64,000 bases of DNA. Origin: Betaproteobacteria bacterium (GTDB lineage: Bacteria; Pseudomonadota; Gammaproteobacteria; Burkholderiales; Rhodocyclaceae). The notes under the pieces were generated by a model. The model ran no database searches. It was not told the origin of the DNA and worked only from the letters and a program-made list of their open reading frames with translations. A program made the position numbers and the translations under genes. Location: assembly GCA_016868295.1 (NCBI GenBank), contig VGHJ01000008.1:19969-83968 (forward strand), read 5' to 3'. Shown one piece after another: positions 1 to 8,144 of this stretch; positions within the stretch are counted from its first letter, which is position 1, and the number at the start of each line of letters is the position of its first letter.

Positions 1-1154
1 CGGCGGCGCTCGACAAGGATGCCGGCAACGGCGTCATCGACTGGGACGGCTCGAAGTGCGTGAACTGCCTGCTGTGCACCGTCGGCTGTGCCTACGGCGG
101 CATCGTCTACAACGCGGCGGCCGGCCACGTCGTCAAGTGCGACACCTGCGACGGCGATCCGGCCTGCGTCAAGGCCTGCGAGCGCGGCGCGCTGAAGTAC
201 CTCACCACCGCCCACATCTACAACGAAGTCGGCGACCTCGAGGACCTCTTCGTGCCGGGCCTGGCCGGCTGCCAGGGCTGCAACACCGAGCTCATCATGC
301 GCCACGCCATGCGCCGCATCGGGCCGGACACCGTGCTCGCCACGCCGCCGGGCTGTATCCCCGGCATGGGCTCGGTCGGTTACAACGGCCTGACCGGCAC
401 CAAGGTGCCGGTGTTCCACCCGCTGCTCACCAACACCGCTTCCATGCTCACCGGCATCAAGCGCCACTACAAGCGCCAGGGGCGCGAGGTGAACGCCGTG
501 GCGCTGGCCGGCGACGGCGGGGCCTCCGACGTCGGCTTCCAGTCGCTCTCCGGCGCGGCCGAGCGCGGCGAGCAGATCCTCTTCATCTGCGTGGACAACG
601 AGGGCTACATGAACACCGGCATGCAGCGATCTTCCTGCACGCCGTTCGGCGCATGGACGTCCACCACGCCGGTGGGCGAGCGCGGCGCCGGCAAGACGCA
701 GGACGCCAAGAACCTGCCGGTGATCATGATGATGCACAACTGCGAGTACGTCGCCACGGCGTCCACCGCCTTCATGGAGGATCTCTACGACAAGCTCGAC
801 AAGGCCATTGCCGCCTCGAAGCGCGGCTTCGCCTACCTGCACATCTACTCGCCGTGCACCACCGGCTGGCGCTTCCCCTCGCAGGAGAACATCGAGGTGG
901 CACGCAAGGCCGTCGAGGCCAATTTCGTCCTGCTCTGGGAATTCAATCCGCGCGACGGGCTGCAGCTCACGCGCGACGTCGACCAGCCGCTCTCCATCGC
1001 GGATTACCTCAAGGCGCTGGGCAAGTACCGCCACCTTTCGGAGGACCAGGTCGCCCACATCCAGGCGACGGTGGAGAAGAACGTCAGTTTCATCAAGGGC
1101 CTCGCCGAAGGCCGCCACCCAGCCATGGCGCAAGCCATGTCCGGTCGGGCATAA
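1..1154 (+). CDS. 2-oxoacid:acceptor oxidoreductase, ferredoxin domain fused to TPP-binding beta subunit (5' truncated)
   Basis: The reading frame is open from the first complete codon (base 3) and the start lies outside the window. The visible N-terminus is a HycB-like 4Fe-4S domain with CVNCLLCTVGC and CDTCDGDPACVKAC followed by RGALKY. From about residue 85 it becomes a PorB-type thiamine diphosphate beta subunit: GLAGCQGCNTEL, a TPP/Mg region around AGDGGASDVGFQ, and DNEGYMNTG. Such subunits decarboxylate 2-oxoacids oxidatively and pass electrons to Fe-S clusters. It probably ends an operon lying to the left. Phenylglyoxylate or pyruvate oxidoreductase are possible; the substrate cannot be read from the sequence. 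The family is clear and the specificity is not. Confidence 0.8.
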   Translation, partial: AALDKDAGNGVIDWDGSKCVNCLLCTVGCAYGGIVYNAAAGHVVKCDTCDGDPACVKACERGALKYLTTAHIYNEVGDLEDLFVPGLAGCQGCNTELIMRHAMRRIGPDTVLATPPGCIPGMGSVGYNGLTGTKVPVFHPLLTNTASMLTGIKRHYKRQGREVNAVALAGDGGASDVGFQSLSGAAERGEQILFICVDNEGYMNTGMQRSSCTPFGAWTSTTPVGERGAGKTQDAKNLPVIMMMHNCEYVATASTAFMEDLYDKLDKAIAASKRGFAYLHIYSPCTTGWRFPSQENIEVARKAVEANFVLLWEFNPRDGLQLTRDVDQPLSIADYLKALGKYRHLSEDQVAHIQATVEKNVSFIKGLAEGRHPAMAQAMSGRA

Positions 1155-1163
1155 TTATCCAGG

Positions 1164-1235
1164 CGTCGCCCCCGCGGAAGCGGGGACCCAGGGGCTTCCG
1201 GCAGACCTGGATTCCCGCTTGCGCGGGAATGACGG
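1164..1235. repeat. GTCATTCCCGC-type nested palindromic repeat, copy 1
   Basis: Two hairpin arms face each other: CCCCCGCGGAAGCGGGG and ATTCCCGCTTGCGCGGGAAT, ending in GACGG. The same design recurs at 9921-9974 and 11898-11967. It lies just after the stop codon of the oxidoreductase gene and could act as a transcription stop or mRNA 3' hairpin. The rest of 1155-1291 shows nothing else I can recognise. Confidence 0.8.
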
Positions 1236-1291
1236 TAACGCAACACGTATAACTTGAGCGGTCCCGGTACGCCGGGCCGCCGACAGAGAGA

Positions 1292-1565
1292 ATGGAACCT
1301 ACCTCAACATCCCACAGGGACCGCGTTTTTGCGCAAAGTGCCCAAGTGCTAGGCGCGCGACGCAGCCAAGGGTCATTCCCTTGGCAAGGAGTGCAACGCC
1401 GCAGATGGGCACTTTGCGCAAAAACCCTCCGGGGCGTGGCTTTCCGGGCGGTCTGCAGCGTTGCTGCGGCTCGCCGTGGAATAGCCACTGTCTTCGCCGC
1501 AGCGCCTAGCAGCCCATCCCGGAAAGCCGCGCCGCGGCCCTGCGGGATGTTGAGGTAGGTTCCAT
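1292..1565. repeat. 274-bp nested inverted-repeat (cloverleaf-like) element abutting iorA
   Basis: The ends are 28-bp inverted repeats with one mismatch: ATGGAACCTACCTCAACATC at 1292 and its complement ending at 1565. Inside are further paired arms: GTTTTTGCGCAAAGTGCCCA (about 1324-1343) with its complement (about 1407-1426), a perfect hairpin GCCAAGGG-TCATT-CCCTTGGC, and a GGCTTTCCGGG / CCCGGAAAGCC pair. No transposase is encoded. The right end contains the likely iorA ribosome binding site (GAGGTAGG) and two bases of its ATG, so the element forms the iorA 5' leader. Confidence 0.85.
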
Positions 1566-3693
1566 GGAACGATCCTTCAAGGCGGAAGTCGCCAAGCTGC
1601 GGCTGGGCGCCGGCCACACCTTTACCGGCGAGGGCATCCTCGCCGTCACCAAGGCGCTGCTGCAAAGCGGCGTCTCCTACGTCGGCGGCTACCAGGGCGC
1701 CCCGGTGTCGCACCTGATGGACGTGCTGGCCGACGCGCGGGAACTGCTCGACGAGCTGGGCGTGCACTTCGAGTCCTGCGCCAACGAGGCCGGCGCCTGC
1801 GCCATGCTCGGCGCCTCGATCAACTATCCGCTGCGCGGCGCCGCCACCTGGAAGTCGGTGGTCGGCACCAACGTCGCCTCCGACGCGCTCTCCAACCTCT
1901 CCTCGGCCGGCGTCGTCGGCGGCACGCTGATCGTCATCGGCGAGGACTACGGCGAGGGCGCCTCGATCATCCAGGAGCGCAGCCACTCCTTCGCGCAGAA
2001 GTCCCAGGTCTGGCTGCTCGACCCGCGGCCGAACCTGCCCTCCATCGTGCGCATGGTGGAGAAGGGCTTCCAACTTTCCGAGGCCAGCAACACGCCAGTG
2101 ATGCTGGAGCTGCGCATCCGCGCCTGCCACGTCACCGGCAGTTTTGAAACCAGGGACAACGTCGCGCCGAAATACTCGCGCCGCAACCCGGTGCCGAAGC
2201 CGGTGTTCAGCCTCGAGCGCATCCCGCTGCCGCCGCACAACTACACCCAGGAGAAGCACAAGATCGCCGTGCGCCTGCCCGAGGCGCTGAAGTTCATCCA
2301 GCGCGAGCAGTTGAACGAGTTCTTTGAAGGCGAACTGCGCCAGGTCGGCATCGTCCTGCAGGGCGGCCTGTACAACACCACGATCCGCGCCCTGCAGCAG
2401 CTCGGCCTCGCCGACGCCTGGGGCGCCTCGCGCATTCCGCTCTACGTGATGAACGTCACCTACCCGCTGGTGAATGAAGAGATCACCCGCTTCTGCTCGG
2501 GCAAGCGCGCCGTGCTGGTGGTGGAGGAGGGCCAGCCGGCCCACATCGAGGAGGCCATCAACGCCATCCTGCGCCGCGCCGACATCAACGACCCGCACCT
2601 CGTTGGCAAGGACGTGCTGCCGGTGGCGGGGGAGTACACCGGCGAGGTGGTGCTCAAGGGCGTCGGCGAGTTCCTCAGGTTGATCATGCCGGACGGCGTC
2701 GATTTGAAACAGGTGGGCAGCCTGCTCGACGGCGTCGAGCAGGCCAAGAAGCGCGCCGCGGAACTCCTCGGCGCCCCGGTGCCGACGCGTCCGCCCGGCT
2801 TCTGCGTCGGCTGCCCGGAGCGGCCGGTGTTCACGGCGCTGAAGCTGATCGAGAAAGAGCTCGGCGGCATCCACATCAGCTCCGACATCGGCTGCCACAC
2901 TTTTTCGACCCTGCCGCCGTTCAACCTCGGCAACACCGTGCTCGGCTACGGCCTGTCGCTGGCGGCGGCCTCGGCCATCGGCCCCAATTTCGGCAAGCGC
3001 GTCGTCACCGTCATGGGCGACGGGGGCTTCTGGCACCAGGGCCTCGTCACCGGCGTCGCCAACGCTGTCTTCCGCAACGACGACGGCGTGCTGGTGATCA
3101 TGCAGAACGGCTACACCTCGGCCACCGGCACGCAGAACATCGCTTCCTCGCCCGATCTGCGGCCCGAAGAGGGCAGCCCGATCGCCATCGAGAACACCCT
3201 GCGCGGCCTCGGCGTGAAGTGGCTGGAACGCGTGCCCAACTACCAGGTGGCCGACGTCGCCGACGCCTTGCGCCGCGCCATGACCACGGATGAGAAGGGC
3301 CTCAAGGTCATCATCGCCGACGGCGAGTGCATGCTCGAGCGCACGCGGCGCGAGCGCCCCGTCGCCGTGCAGAAGCTCGCCGCCGGCGAGCGCGTCGTGC
3401 GCACGCGCTTCGGCATCGACGAGGACGTGTGCACCGGCGACCGCGCCTGCATCCGCCTCTCCGGCTGCCCCTCGCTCACCATCAAGGATTCGCCCGACCC
3501 GCTGCGCACGGAGCCCGTCACCACCGTGAACAGCGGCTGCGTCGGCTGCGGCCTGTGCGGCGAGGCGGCCCACGCCGCCGCGCTCTGCCCAAGCTTCCAC
3601 CGCATCGAGGTGATCCAGAACCCGAGCGGCTGGGACCGCTTCGTGCACGGCGTCCGGCAGGGCGTGATTTCCCTCCTGGGAGGCGCGCGATGA
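1564..3693 (+). CDS. iorA: indolepyruvate ferredoxin oxidoreductase, alpha subunit
   Basis: The 709-aa protein has the IorA plan. An N-terminal pyrimidine-binding domain (GGYQGAPVSHLMDVL, ESCANEAGA) is followed by a hinge region, then a TPP-binding domain with FCVGCPERPVF, SSDIGCHTF and VMGDGGFWHQGL. The C-terminal ferredoxin-like tail has a degenerate first motif (CTGDRACIRLSGC) and a good second one (CVGCGLCGEAAHAAALC). With IorB it oxidatively decarboxylates aryl pyruvates to aryl-acetyl-CoA, reducing ferredoxin, in aromatic amino-acid breakdown. The stop overlaps the iorB start (ATGA), indicating translational coupling. The start codon sits inside the right arm of the preceding inverted-repeat element. 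Confidence 0.93.
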   Translation: MERSFKAEVAKLRLGAGHTFTGEGILAVTKALLQSGVSYVGGYQGAPVSHLMDVLADARELLDELGVHFESCANEAGACAMLGASINYPLRGAATWKSVVGTNVASDALSNLSSAGVVGGTLIVIGEDYGEGASIIQERSHSFAQKSQVWLLDPRPNLPSIVRMVEKGFQLSEASNTPVMLELRIRACHVTGSFETRDNVAPKYSRRNPVPKPVFSLERIPLPPHNYTQEKHKIAVRLPEALKFIQREQLNEFFEGELRQVGIVLQGGLYNTTIRALQQLGLADAWGASRIPLYVMNVTYPLVNEEITRFCSGKRAVLVVEEGQPAHIEEAINAILRRADINDPHLVGKDVLPVAGEYTGEVVLKGVGEFLRLIMPDGVDLKQVGSLLDGVEQAKKRAAELLGAPVPTRPPGFCVGCPERPVFTALKLIEKELGGIHISSDIGCHTFSTLPPFNLGNTVLGYGLSLAAASAIGPNFGKRVVTVMGDGGFWHQGLVTGVANAVFRNDDGVLVIMQNGYTSATGTQNIASSPDLRPEEGSPIAIENTLRGLGVKWLERVPNYQVADVADALRRAMTTDEKGLKVIIADGECMLERTRRERPVAVQKLAAGERVVRTRFGIDEDVCTGDRACIRLSGCPSLTIKDSPDPLRTEPVTTVNSGCVGCGLCGEAAHAAALCPSFHRIEVIQNPSGWDRFVHGVRQGVISLLGGAR

Positions 3694-5189
3694 GCCGGCC
3701 CTTCACCATCCTCGTGGCCGCCCTCGGCGGTGAAGGCGGCGGCGTGCTGGCCGACTGGCTCATCGAGGCGGCGCAGCACGAAGGCTTCCCGGCGCAGAAG
3801 ACGTCCATCCCCGGCGTCTCGCAGCGCACCGGCGCCACCACCTACTACGTCGAGATCTATCCGGAGAAAGGCGCCCGCCCGCCGGCGATGGCCCTGGTGC
3901 CCAGCCCCGGCGGCATCGACCTGATGGCCGCCTCCGAGCTGGTCGAGGCCGGCCGCGCCATGCAGAACGCCTTCGTCACGCCCGAGCGCACCACGCTGGT
4001 GGCGTCGACCCACCGCGTCTACGCCACCGCCGAGAAGGTGTTTCCGACCGACGGCCGCTACGACGCGCAGAGGATCCTCGACGCCGCGCCGAAGGTGGCG
4101 CAGAAGGCCGTGCTCTTCGACATGTCGCGTTGCGCCCAGGAGGCCGGCACGGTGATCAACGCCGTGCTCTTCGGCGCCATCGCCGGCAGCGGCGCGCTGC
4201 CGCTCGCGCGCGAAGCCTGTGAGAACGCCATCCGCAGCGCCGGCAAGGGGGCGGAGGCCAGCCTGCGCGGCTTTGCCGCCGGCTTCGCGCAAGTCTTATC
4301 CACTCTCCCCGCCGGGGAGAGGGCCCTCTCCCCCAGCCCCTCTCCCGCAGGCGGGAGAATGGAGCAAGCCGAGCGCGTCCGCCGCGAATTCCCCGAGGCG
4401 CTGCACGCGCTGCTCGAAGAGGCCGTCGTGCGCCTGACCGATTTTCAGGACGCCGCCTATGCCGCCCTCTACCTCGATCGCGTGCGCGGCGTGCTGGCCG
4501 TCGACCGCGAGGCGGGCGGCGACGCCGGCGGCTGGCGGCTCACCGCCGAGGCGGCGCGGCTGCTCGCCCTCTGGATGAGCTACGAGGACGTCATCCGCGT
4601 CGCCGACCTGAAGACGCGCGCCGGCCGCTTCGCCCGCGTGCGCAAGGAGGCCGCCGCGAAGGACGGCCAGATCGTCGTCGTCACCGACTACCTCAAGCCG
4701 AGCGCCCATGAGGTCGCCGACATCCTGCCGCCGGCGTGGGCCGAGCGCCTGCGCCGGAACGCCGGGCCGGGTCGCGCCGTCAGGCTGCGCTCGAGCGACG
4801 TCAGCGGCTTCCTCGCCCTGCGCCTGATAGCGGCGCTCAAGCCGCTGCGGCGCCGAAGCGCGCGCTTCGCCGAGGAACAGGCCCTCATCGAGCGCTGGCT
4901 CGGCGCGATCAAGCGCCTCGGCTTTGCCGTGCTGGACAGAGAACTGGCGCTGGAGATCGTGCAGTGCGCCCTTCTCGTGCGCGGCTACGGCGAGACCTGG
5001 CGCAGGAGCCGCGCCGCCTTCGTCAAGATACTCGATGAGCTGGTGGAGAACGAGCAGGCCGTGGCGAAGGGTGCCGACGCGCTCAAGTCGGCGATCCGCA
5101 AGGCGCGCGAAGCGGCACTGGTTTACGAGGAAGCGAAGCAGGCAACCGCCGCAACGGGCAAGCCGGTGATCTGGATGAAAACCGCGTAA
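3690..5189 (+). CDS. iorB: indolepyruvate oxidoreductase subunit beta, long form
   Basis: This 499-aa protein begins with the 2-oxoacid oxidoreductase gamma/IorB domain (ALGGEGGGVLADWL, IPGVSQRTGATTYYVE; about residues 1-200). It continues into a long C-terminal region (about 225-499) seen in the long proteobacterial IorB form rather than the short archaeal one. The ATG overlaps the iorA stop by four bases. Residues about 205-224 (LPAGERALSPSPSPAGGR) are encoded by a palindromic repeat that also occurs between genes elsewhere in the window, so a mobile repeat appears to form the interdomain linker. The function is the partner of IorA. Confidence 0.88.
   Translation: MSRPFTILVAALGGEGGGVLADWLIEAAQHEGFPAQKTSIPGVSQRTGATTYYVEIYPEKGARPPAMALVPSPGGIDLMAASELVEAGRAMQNAFVTPERTTLVASTHRVYATAEKVFPTDGRYDAQRILDAAPKVAQKAVLFDMSRCAQEAGTVINAVLFGAIAGSGALPLAREACENAIRSAGKGAEASLRGFAAGFAQVLSTLPAGERALSPSPSPAGGRMEQAERVRREFPEALHALLEEAVVRLTDFQDAAYAALYLDRVRGVLAVDREAGGDAGGWRLTAEAARLLALWMSYEDVIRVADLKTRAGRFARVRKEAAAKDGQIVVVTDYLKPSAHEVADILPPAWAERLRRNAGPGRAVRLRSSDVSGFLALRLIAALKPLRRRSARFAEEQALIERWLGAIKRLGFAVLDRELALEIVQCALLVRGYGETWRRSRAAFVKILDELVENEQAVAKGADALKSAIRKAREAALVYEEAKQATAATGKPVIWMKTA
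4303..4361. repeat. CCCTCTCCCGC palindromic repeat, in-frame copy inside iorB
   Basis: CTCTCCCCGCCGGGGAGAG is followed by CCCTCTCCCCCAGCCCCTCT and CCCGCAGGCGGGAGAA. The second part matches, in inverted orientation, the intergenic copies at 38703-38741 and 51652-51690. It keeps the iorB frame open. Confidence 0.8.
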
Positions 5190-5212
5190 AAGTCAGTCCC
5201 TGCGATACGGCG
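5189..5212 (+). repeat. dispersed 24-bp motif AAAGTCAGTC-N8-ACGGCG, copy 1
   Basis: AAAGTCAGTCCCTGCGATACGGCG begins within the TAA stop codon of iorB and runs downstream of it. Confidence 0.75.
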
Positions 5213-5271
5213 CTGCGGAAGTTGCCAAAGCAGCTTCAAGGCGGGAAGATGCCGGCATGGGAGGAGATGCC

Positions 5272-6123
5272 ATGAAAAAAACCGTTCTGGCCCTGCTGCT
5301 CGCGCTGCTGGCGGGACTCGCCCACGCCCAGCAACAGCTGGAGATCATCAACCTGAGAAGCCGCACGGCGGAGCAGGTGCTGCCGCAACTGCGCCCCTTC
5401 GTCGAGCCGGGCGGCACGCTCTCCGGCATGAACAACCAGATATTCATCCGCGCCTCGGACGCCAACCGGCGCCAGATCAGGGAGCTGCTCGCCGCCATCG
5501 ACCGGCCGCCGCGCCGCCTGGTGATCTCGGTGCGGCAGGATGCCGACAGCACGTCCGCAGCGCGCGGCGGGGAGGTGTCCGGCCGCATCAGCTCGGGCGA
5601 CGTGCGCGTCGAGAGCCGCCGCACCGTCGTCGGCGGCGCCGGGGTGGAGGTGCGCCGCGGCGACGATGTCGTGCGCGGCCAGGTCTACGACTCGCGCGGC
5701 AGCAGCACGGACCGCGTCTCTCAGCAGGTGCAGGTGGTGGAGGGTGGCCGGGCCTTCATCAATGTCGGCACCTCGGTGCCGGTGCCGCTGCGCGAGGTGG
5801 TGATGGGGCCGGGCGGCGCGGTGGTGTCCGAATCGGTGGTCTATCGCGACATCGGCTCCGGCTTCTACACCGAGCCGCAGCTCGCCGGCGACAACGTCAC
5901 CCTGACCATCAGTCCGACGCACGACACGCCGGGCCGCTACGGCCCGGGCAGCGCCAACATCCAGCGCCTGACCACCACGGTGAGCGGGCGCCTGGGCGAA
6001 TGGATCGACCTCGGCGGCTCGGTCGAGGAGCGTTCGGGGGAGCAGGCGGGCGTGCTTCGCTATTCCACGCGCAGCGGAAGCACGGGCCGGCGCGTCCAGT
6101 TGAGGGTCGAAGAGCTGCACTGA
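5272..6123 (+). CDS. secretin-like N-domain protein, exported
   Basis: The 283-aa product starts with a clear signal peptide (MKKTVLALLLALLAGLAHA). I chose ATG 5272 because GGGAGGAG lies just upstream, rather than the earlier in-frame ATG at 5257. Residues about 22-85 (LEIINLRSRTAEQVLPQL ... IFIRASDANRRQIRELLAAID) look like the N1/NolW-type domain of secretins. The remainder (about 150-283) resembles only part of a secretin core and is too short for a full outer-membrane channel. No other type II or IV secretion gene is adjacent. It may be a periplasmic accessory to a secretin encoded elsewhere; the exact role is unknown. Confidence 0.7.
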   Translation: MKKTVLALLLALLAGLAHAQQQLEIINLRSRTAEQVLPQLRPFVEPGGTLSGMNNQIFIRASDANRRQIRELLAAIDRPPRRLVISVRQDADSTSAARGGEVSGRISSGDVRVESRRTVVGGAGVEVRRGDDVVRGQVYDSRGSSTDRVSQQVQVVEGGRAFINVGTSVPVPLREVVMGPGGAVVSESVVYRDIGSGFYTEPQLAGDNVTLTISPTHDTPGRYGPGSANIQRLTTTVSGRLGEWIDLGGSVEERSGEQAGVLRYSTRSGSTGRRVQLRVEELH

Positions 6124-6182
6124 GACGCCCGGCGTCCCGCGCCGGGCGTGCTACCATTCGGCGCATCGTTCCCGCGCCTGAA

Positions 6183-8144
6183 ATGCCCGAACTTTCCTCC
6201 GTTTTTTCCGCCGACGGCGCGCTCGCCCGCGCCATTCCCGGCTATCGCCTGCGCCCTCAGCAGGTCGAGATGGCCGAGCGCATCGCCGCCGCCATCCAGA
6301 AGCACGGCGTGCTGGTGGCGGAGGCGGGCACCGGTACCGGCAAGACTTTCGCCTACCTCGTGCCGGCGTTGCTGGCCGGCGGCAAGGCGATCATTTCCAC
6401 CGGCACCAAGACCCTGCAGGACCAGCTCTTCCAGCGCGACCTGCCGACGGTGCGCGACGCGCTGAAGACCCCCGCTACCATCGCGCTGCTCAAGGGCCGC
6501 GCCAACTACGTCTGCCACTACCACCTGGCGCGGGCGAAGGAGGCGGGGCGCTTCCTCTCGCGCGAGGAGGCCGGCCACATCCTCGCCATCGCCCGCTTCG
6601 CCCAGACGAGCACGACCGGCGACAAGGCCGAGTGCGCCGCGGTGCCGGAGGATTCCGCCGCCTGGGCCCAGGCGACCTCGACGCGCGACAACTGCCTCGG
6701 CCAAGAGTGCCCGAACGCGAAGGAGTGCTTCGTCATGGCGGCGCGGCGCGAGGCGCAGGCGTCCGACGTGGTGGTGGTGAACCATCACCTCTTCTTCGCC
6801 GACGTGATGCTGCGCGACTCCGGCGTGGCGGAACTGCTGCCGGCCTGCAACACGGTGGTCTTCGACGAGGCGCACCAGCTGCCGGAGACGGCCAGCCTGT
6901 TTTTCGGCGAGAGCGTGTCGACGGCGCAGCTCGTCGAGCTGGCACGCGACGCCCGCCTGGAGGGCCTCGCCGCGGCGAAGGATTTCCTCGAGCTGCCGGA
7001 AGGCGCCCGCGCGCTGGAGAAGGCAGCGCGCGACCTGCGCCTCGCCGTGCCGGGCGAGAACGCGCGCCATTCCGCGGCGCAACTGCCGCCGGCCTTCCTC
7101 GAGGCGCTCGACAAGGCGGCCGCCGAGCTGGCGCATTTCGGCGCGCTGCTGGAGTCGCAGGCCGGGCGCTCGGAGGGGCTGGAGCATTGCTGGCGCCGGG
7201 CGCAGGAACTGGCGGTGGTGGTGAAGCGCTGGCGCGACGTCGGGGAGCCGGGTCTGGTGCGCTGGGCCGAGGTGTTCAGCCAGTCGCTCGCGCTCAACGC
7301 CACGCCGCTCGTCATCGCCGACATCTTCCGGAAGCAGATGGAGGGGCCAAATAGTCAACATCGGCGCGCCTGGATCTTCACCTCGGCGACCCTGGCGGTG
7401 GAAAGCGATTTCAGCCACTACTGCGCCGAACTCGGCCTGGAGGGCGCCGACACCGGCTATTGGGGCAGCCCCTTCGACTATCCGAACCAGGCGCTACTCT
7501 ATGCGCCGCAGGCCATGCCCGACCCGAACAGCCGCGAGTACAACGAGGCGGTGGTCGAGGCGGCCTGGCCGCTCATCCACGCCAGCCGCGGCCGCGCCTT
7601 CGTGCTGTGCACCTCGCTGCGCGCCATGCGCCGCATCCACGAGCTGCTCAAGTCGCGCTTCGAGGCGGAGGGCTTCGACCACCCGCTGCTGCTGCAGGGG
7701 GAGGGCAGCAAGAGCGAACTGCTGGCGCGCTTCCGCCGCCTCGGCAACGCCGTGCTGGTGGCCAGCCAGAGCTTCTGGGAGGGAGTGGACGTGCGCGGCG
7801 AGGCGCTGTCGCTGGTCATCATCGACAAGCTGCCCTTCGCGCCGCCCGACGATCCGGTGCTGGCGGCGCGCATCGAGCACATGAAGCAGCAGGGCCGCAA
7901 CGCCTTCATGGAATACCAGCTGCCGCGCGCCGTCATCAGCGTCAAGCAGGGCGCCGGGCGGCTCATTCGCGACGAGACCGACCGCGGCGTGCTGATGATC
8001 TGCGACCCGCGCCTGATCGCGCGCCACTACGGCAAGCGCGTCTGGCGCTCCCTGCCGCCGATGCGGCGCACGCGCGAGGAGGACGAGGCACTCGGATTCT
8101 TCGATGCGACCGTCCGCGAAACCGAGGAAATCGATGCCCACTGA
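6183..8144 (+). CDS. yoaA: ATP-dependent DNA helicase, YoaA/DinG (XPD-like) family
   Basis: The 653-aa protein is close to the usual YoaA length. The Walker A motif is AEAGTGTGKT, four cysteines for the Fe-S cluster lie around residues 110-180 (including NCLGQECPNAKEC), the DEAH box is VVFDEAHQLPE, and motif VI is QGAGRLIRDETDRGV. These enzymes unwind DNA 5'-3' during repair of blocked forks. ATG 6183 was chosen because the conserved N-terminus (GYRLRPQQVEMAERI) follows shortly after. The end overlaps the start of the next gene by 11 bases. Confidence 0.9.
   Translation: MPELSSVFSADGALARAIPGYRLRPQQVEMAERIAAAIQKHGVLVAEAGTGTGKTFAYLVPALLAGGKAIISTGTKTLQDQLFQRDLPTVRDALKTPATIALLKGRANYVCHYHLARAKEAGRFLSREEAGHILAIARFAQTSTTGDKAECAAVPEDSAAWAQATSTRDNCLGQECPNAKECFVMAARREAQASDVVVVNHHLFFADVMLRDSGVAELLPACNTVVFDEAHQLPETASLFFGESVSTAQLVELARDARLEGLAAAKDFLELPEGARALEKAARDLRLAVPGENARHSAAQLPPAFLEALDKAAAELAHFGALLESQAGRSEGLEHCWRRAQELAVVVKRWRDVGEPGLVRWAEVFSQSLALNATPLVIADIFRKQMEGPNSQHRRAWIFTSATLAVESDFSHYCAELGLEGADTGYWGSPFDYPNQALLYAPQAMPDPNSREYNEAVVEAAWPLIHASRGRAFVLCTSLRAMRRIHELLKSRFEAEGFDHPLLLQGEGSKSELLARFRRLGNAVLVASQSFWEGVDVRGEALSLVIIDKLPFAPPDDPVLAARIEHMKQQGRNAFMEYQLPRAVISVKQGAGRLIRDETDRGVLMICDPRLIARHYGKRVWRSLPPMRRTREEDEALGFFDATVRETEEIDAH

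Noticed and set aside
1292-1558. 88-aa ORF inside the inverted-repeat element
   Set aside because: Low-complexity translation of palindromic DNA; no ribosome binding site or family match.
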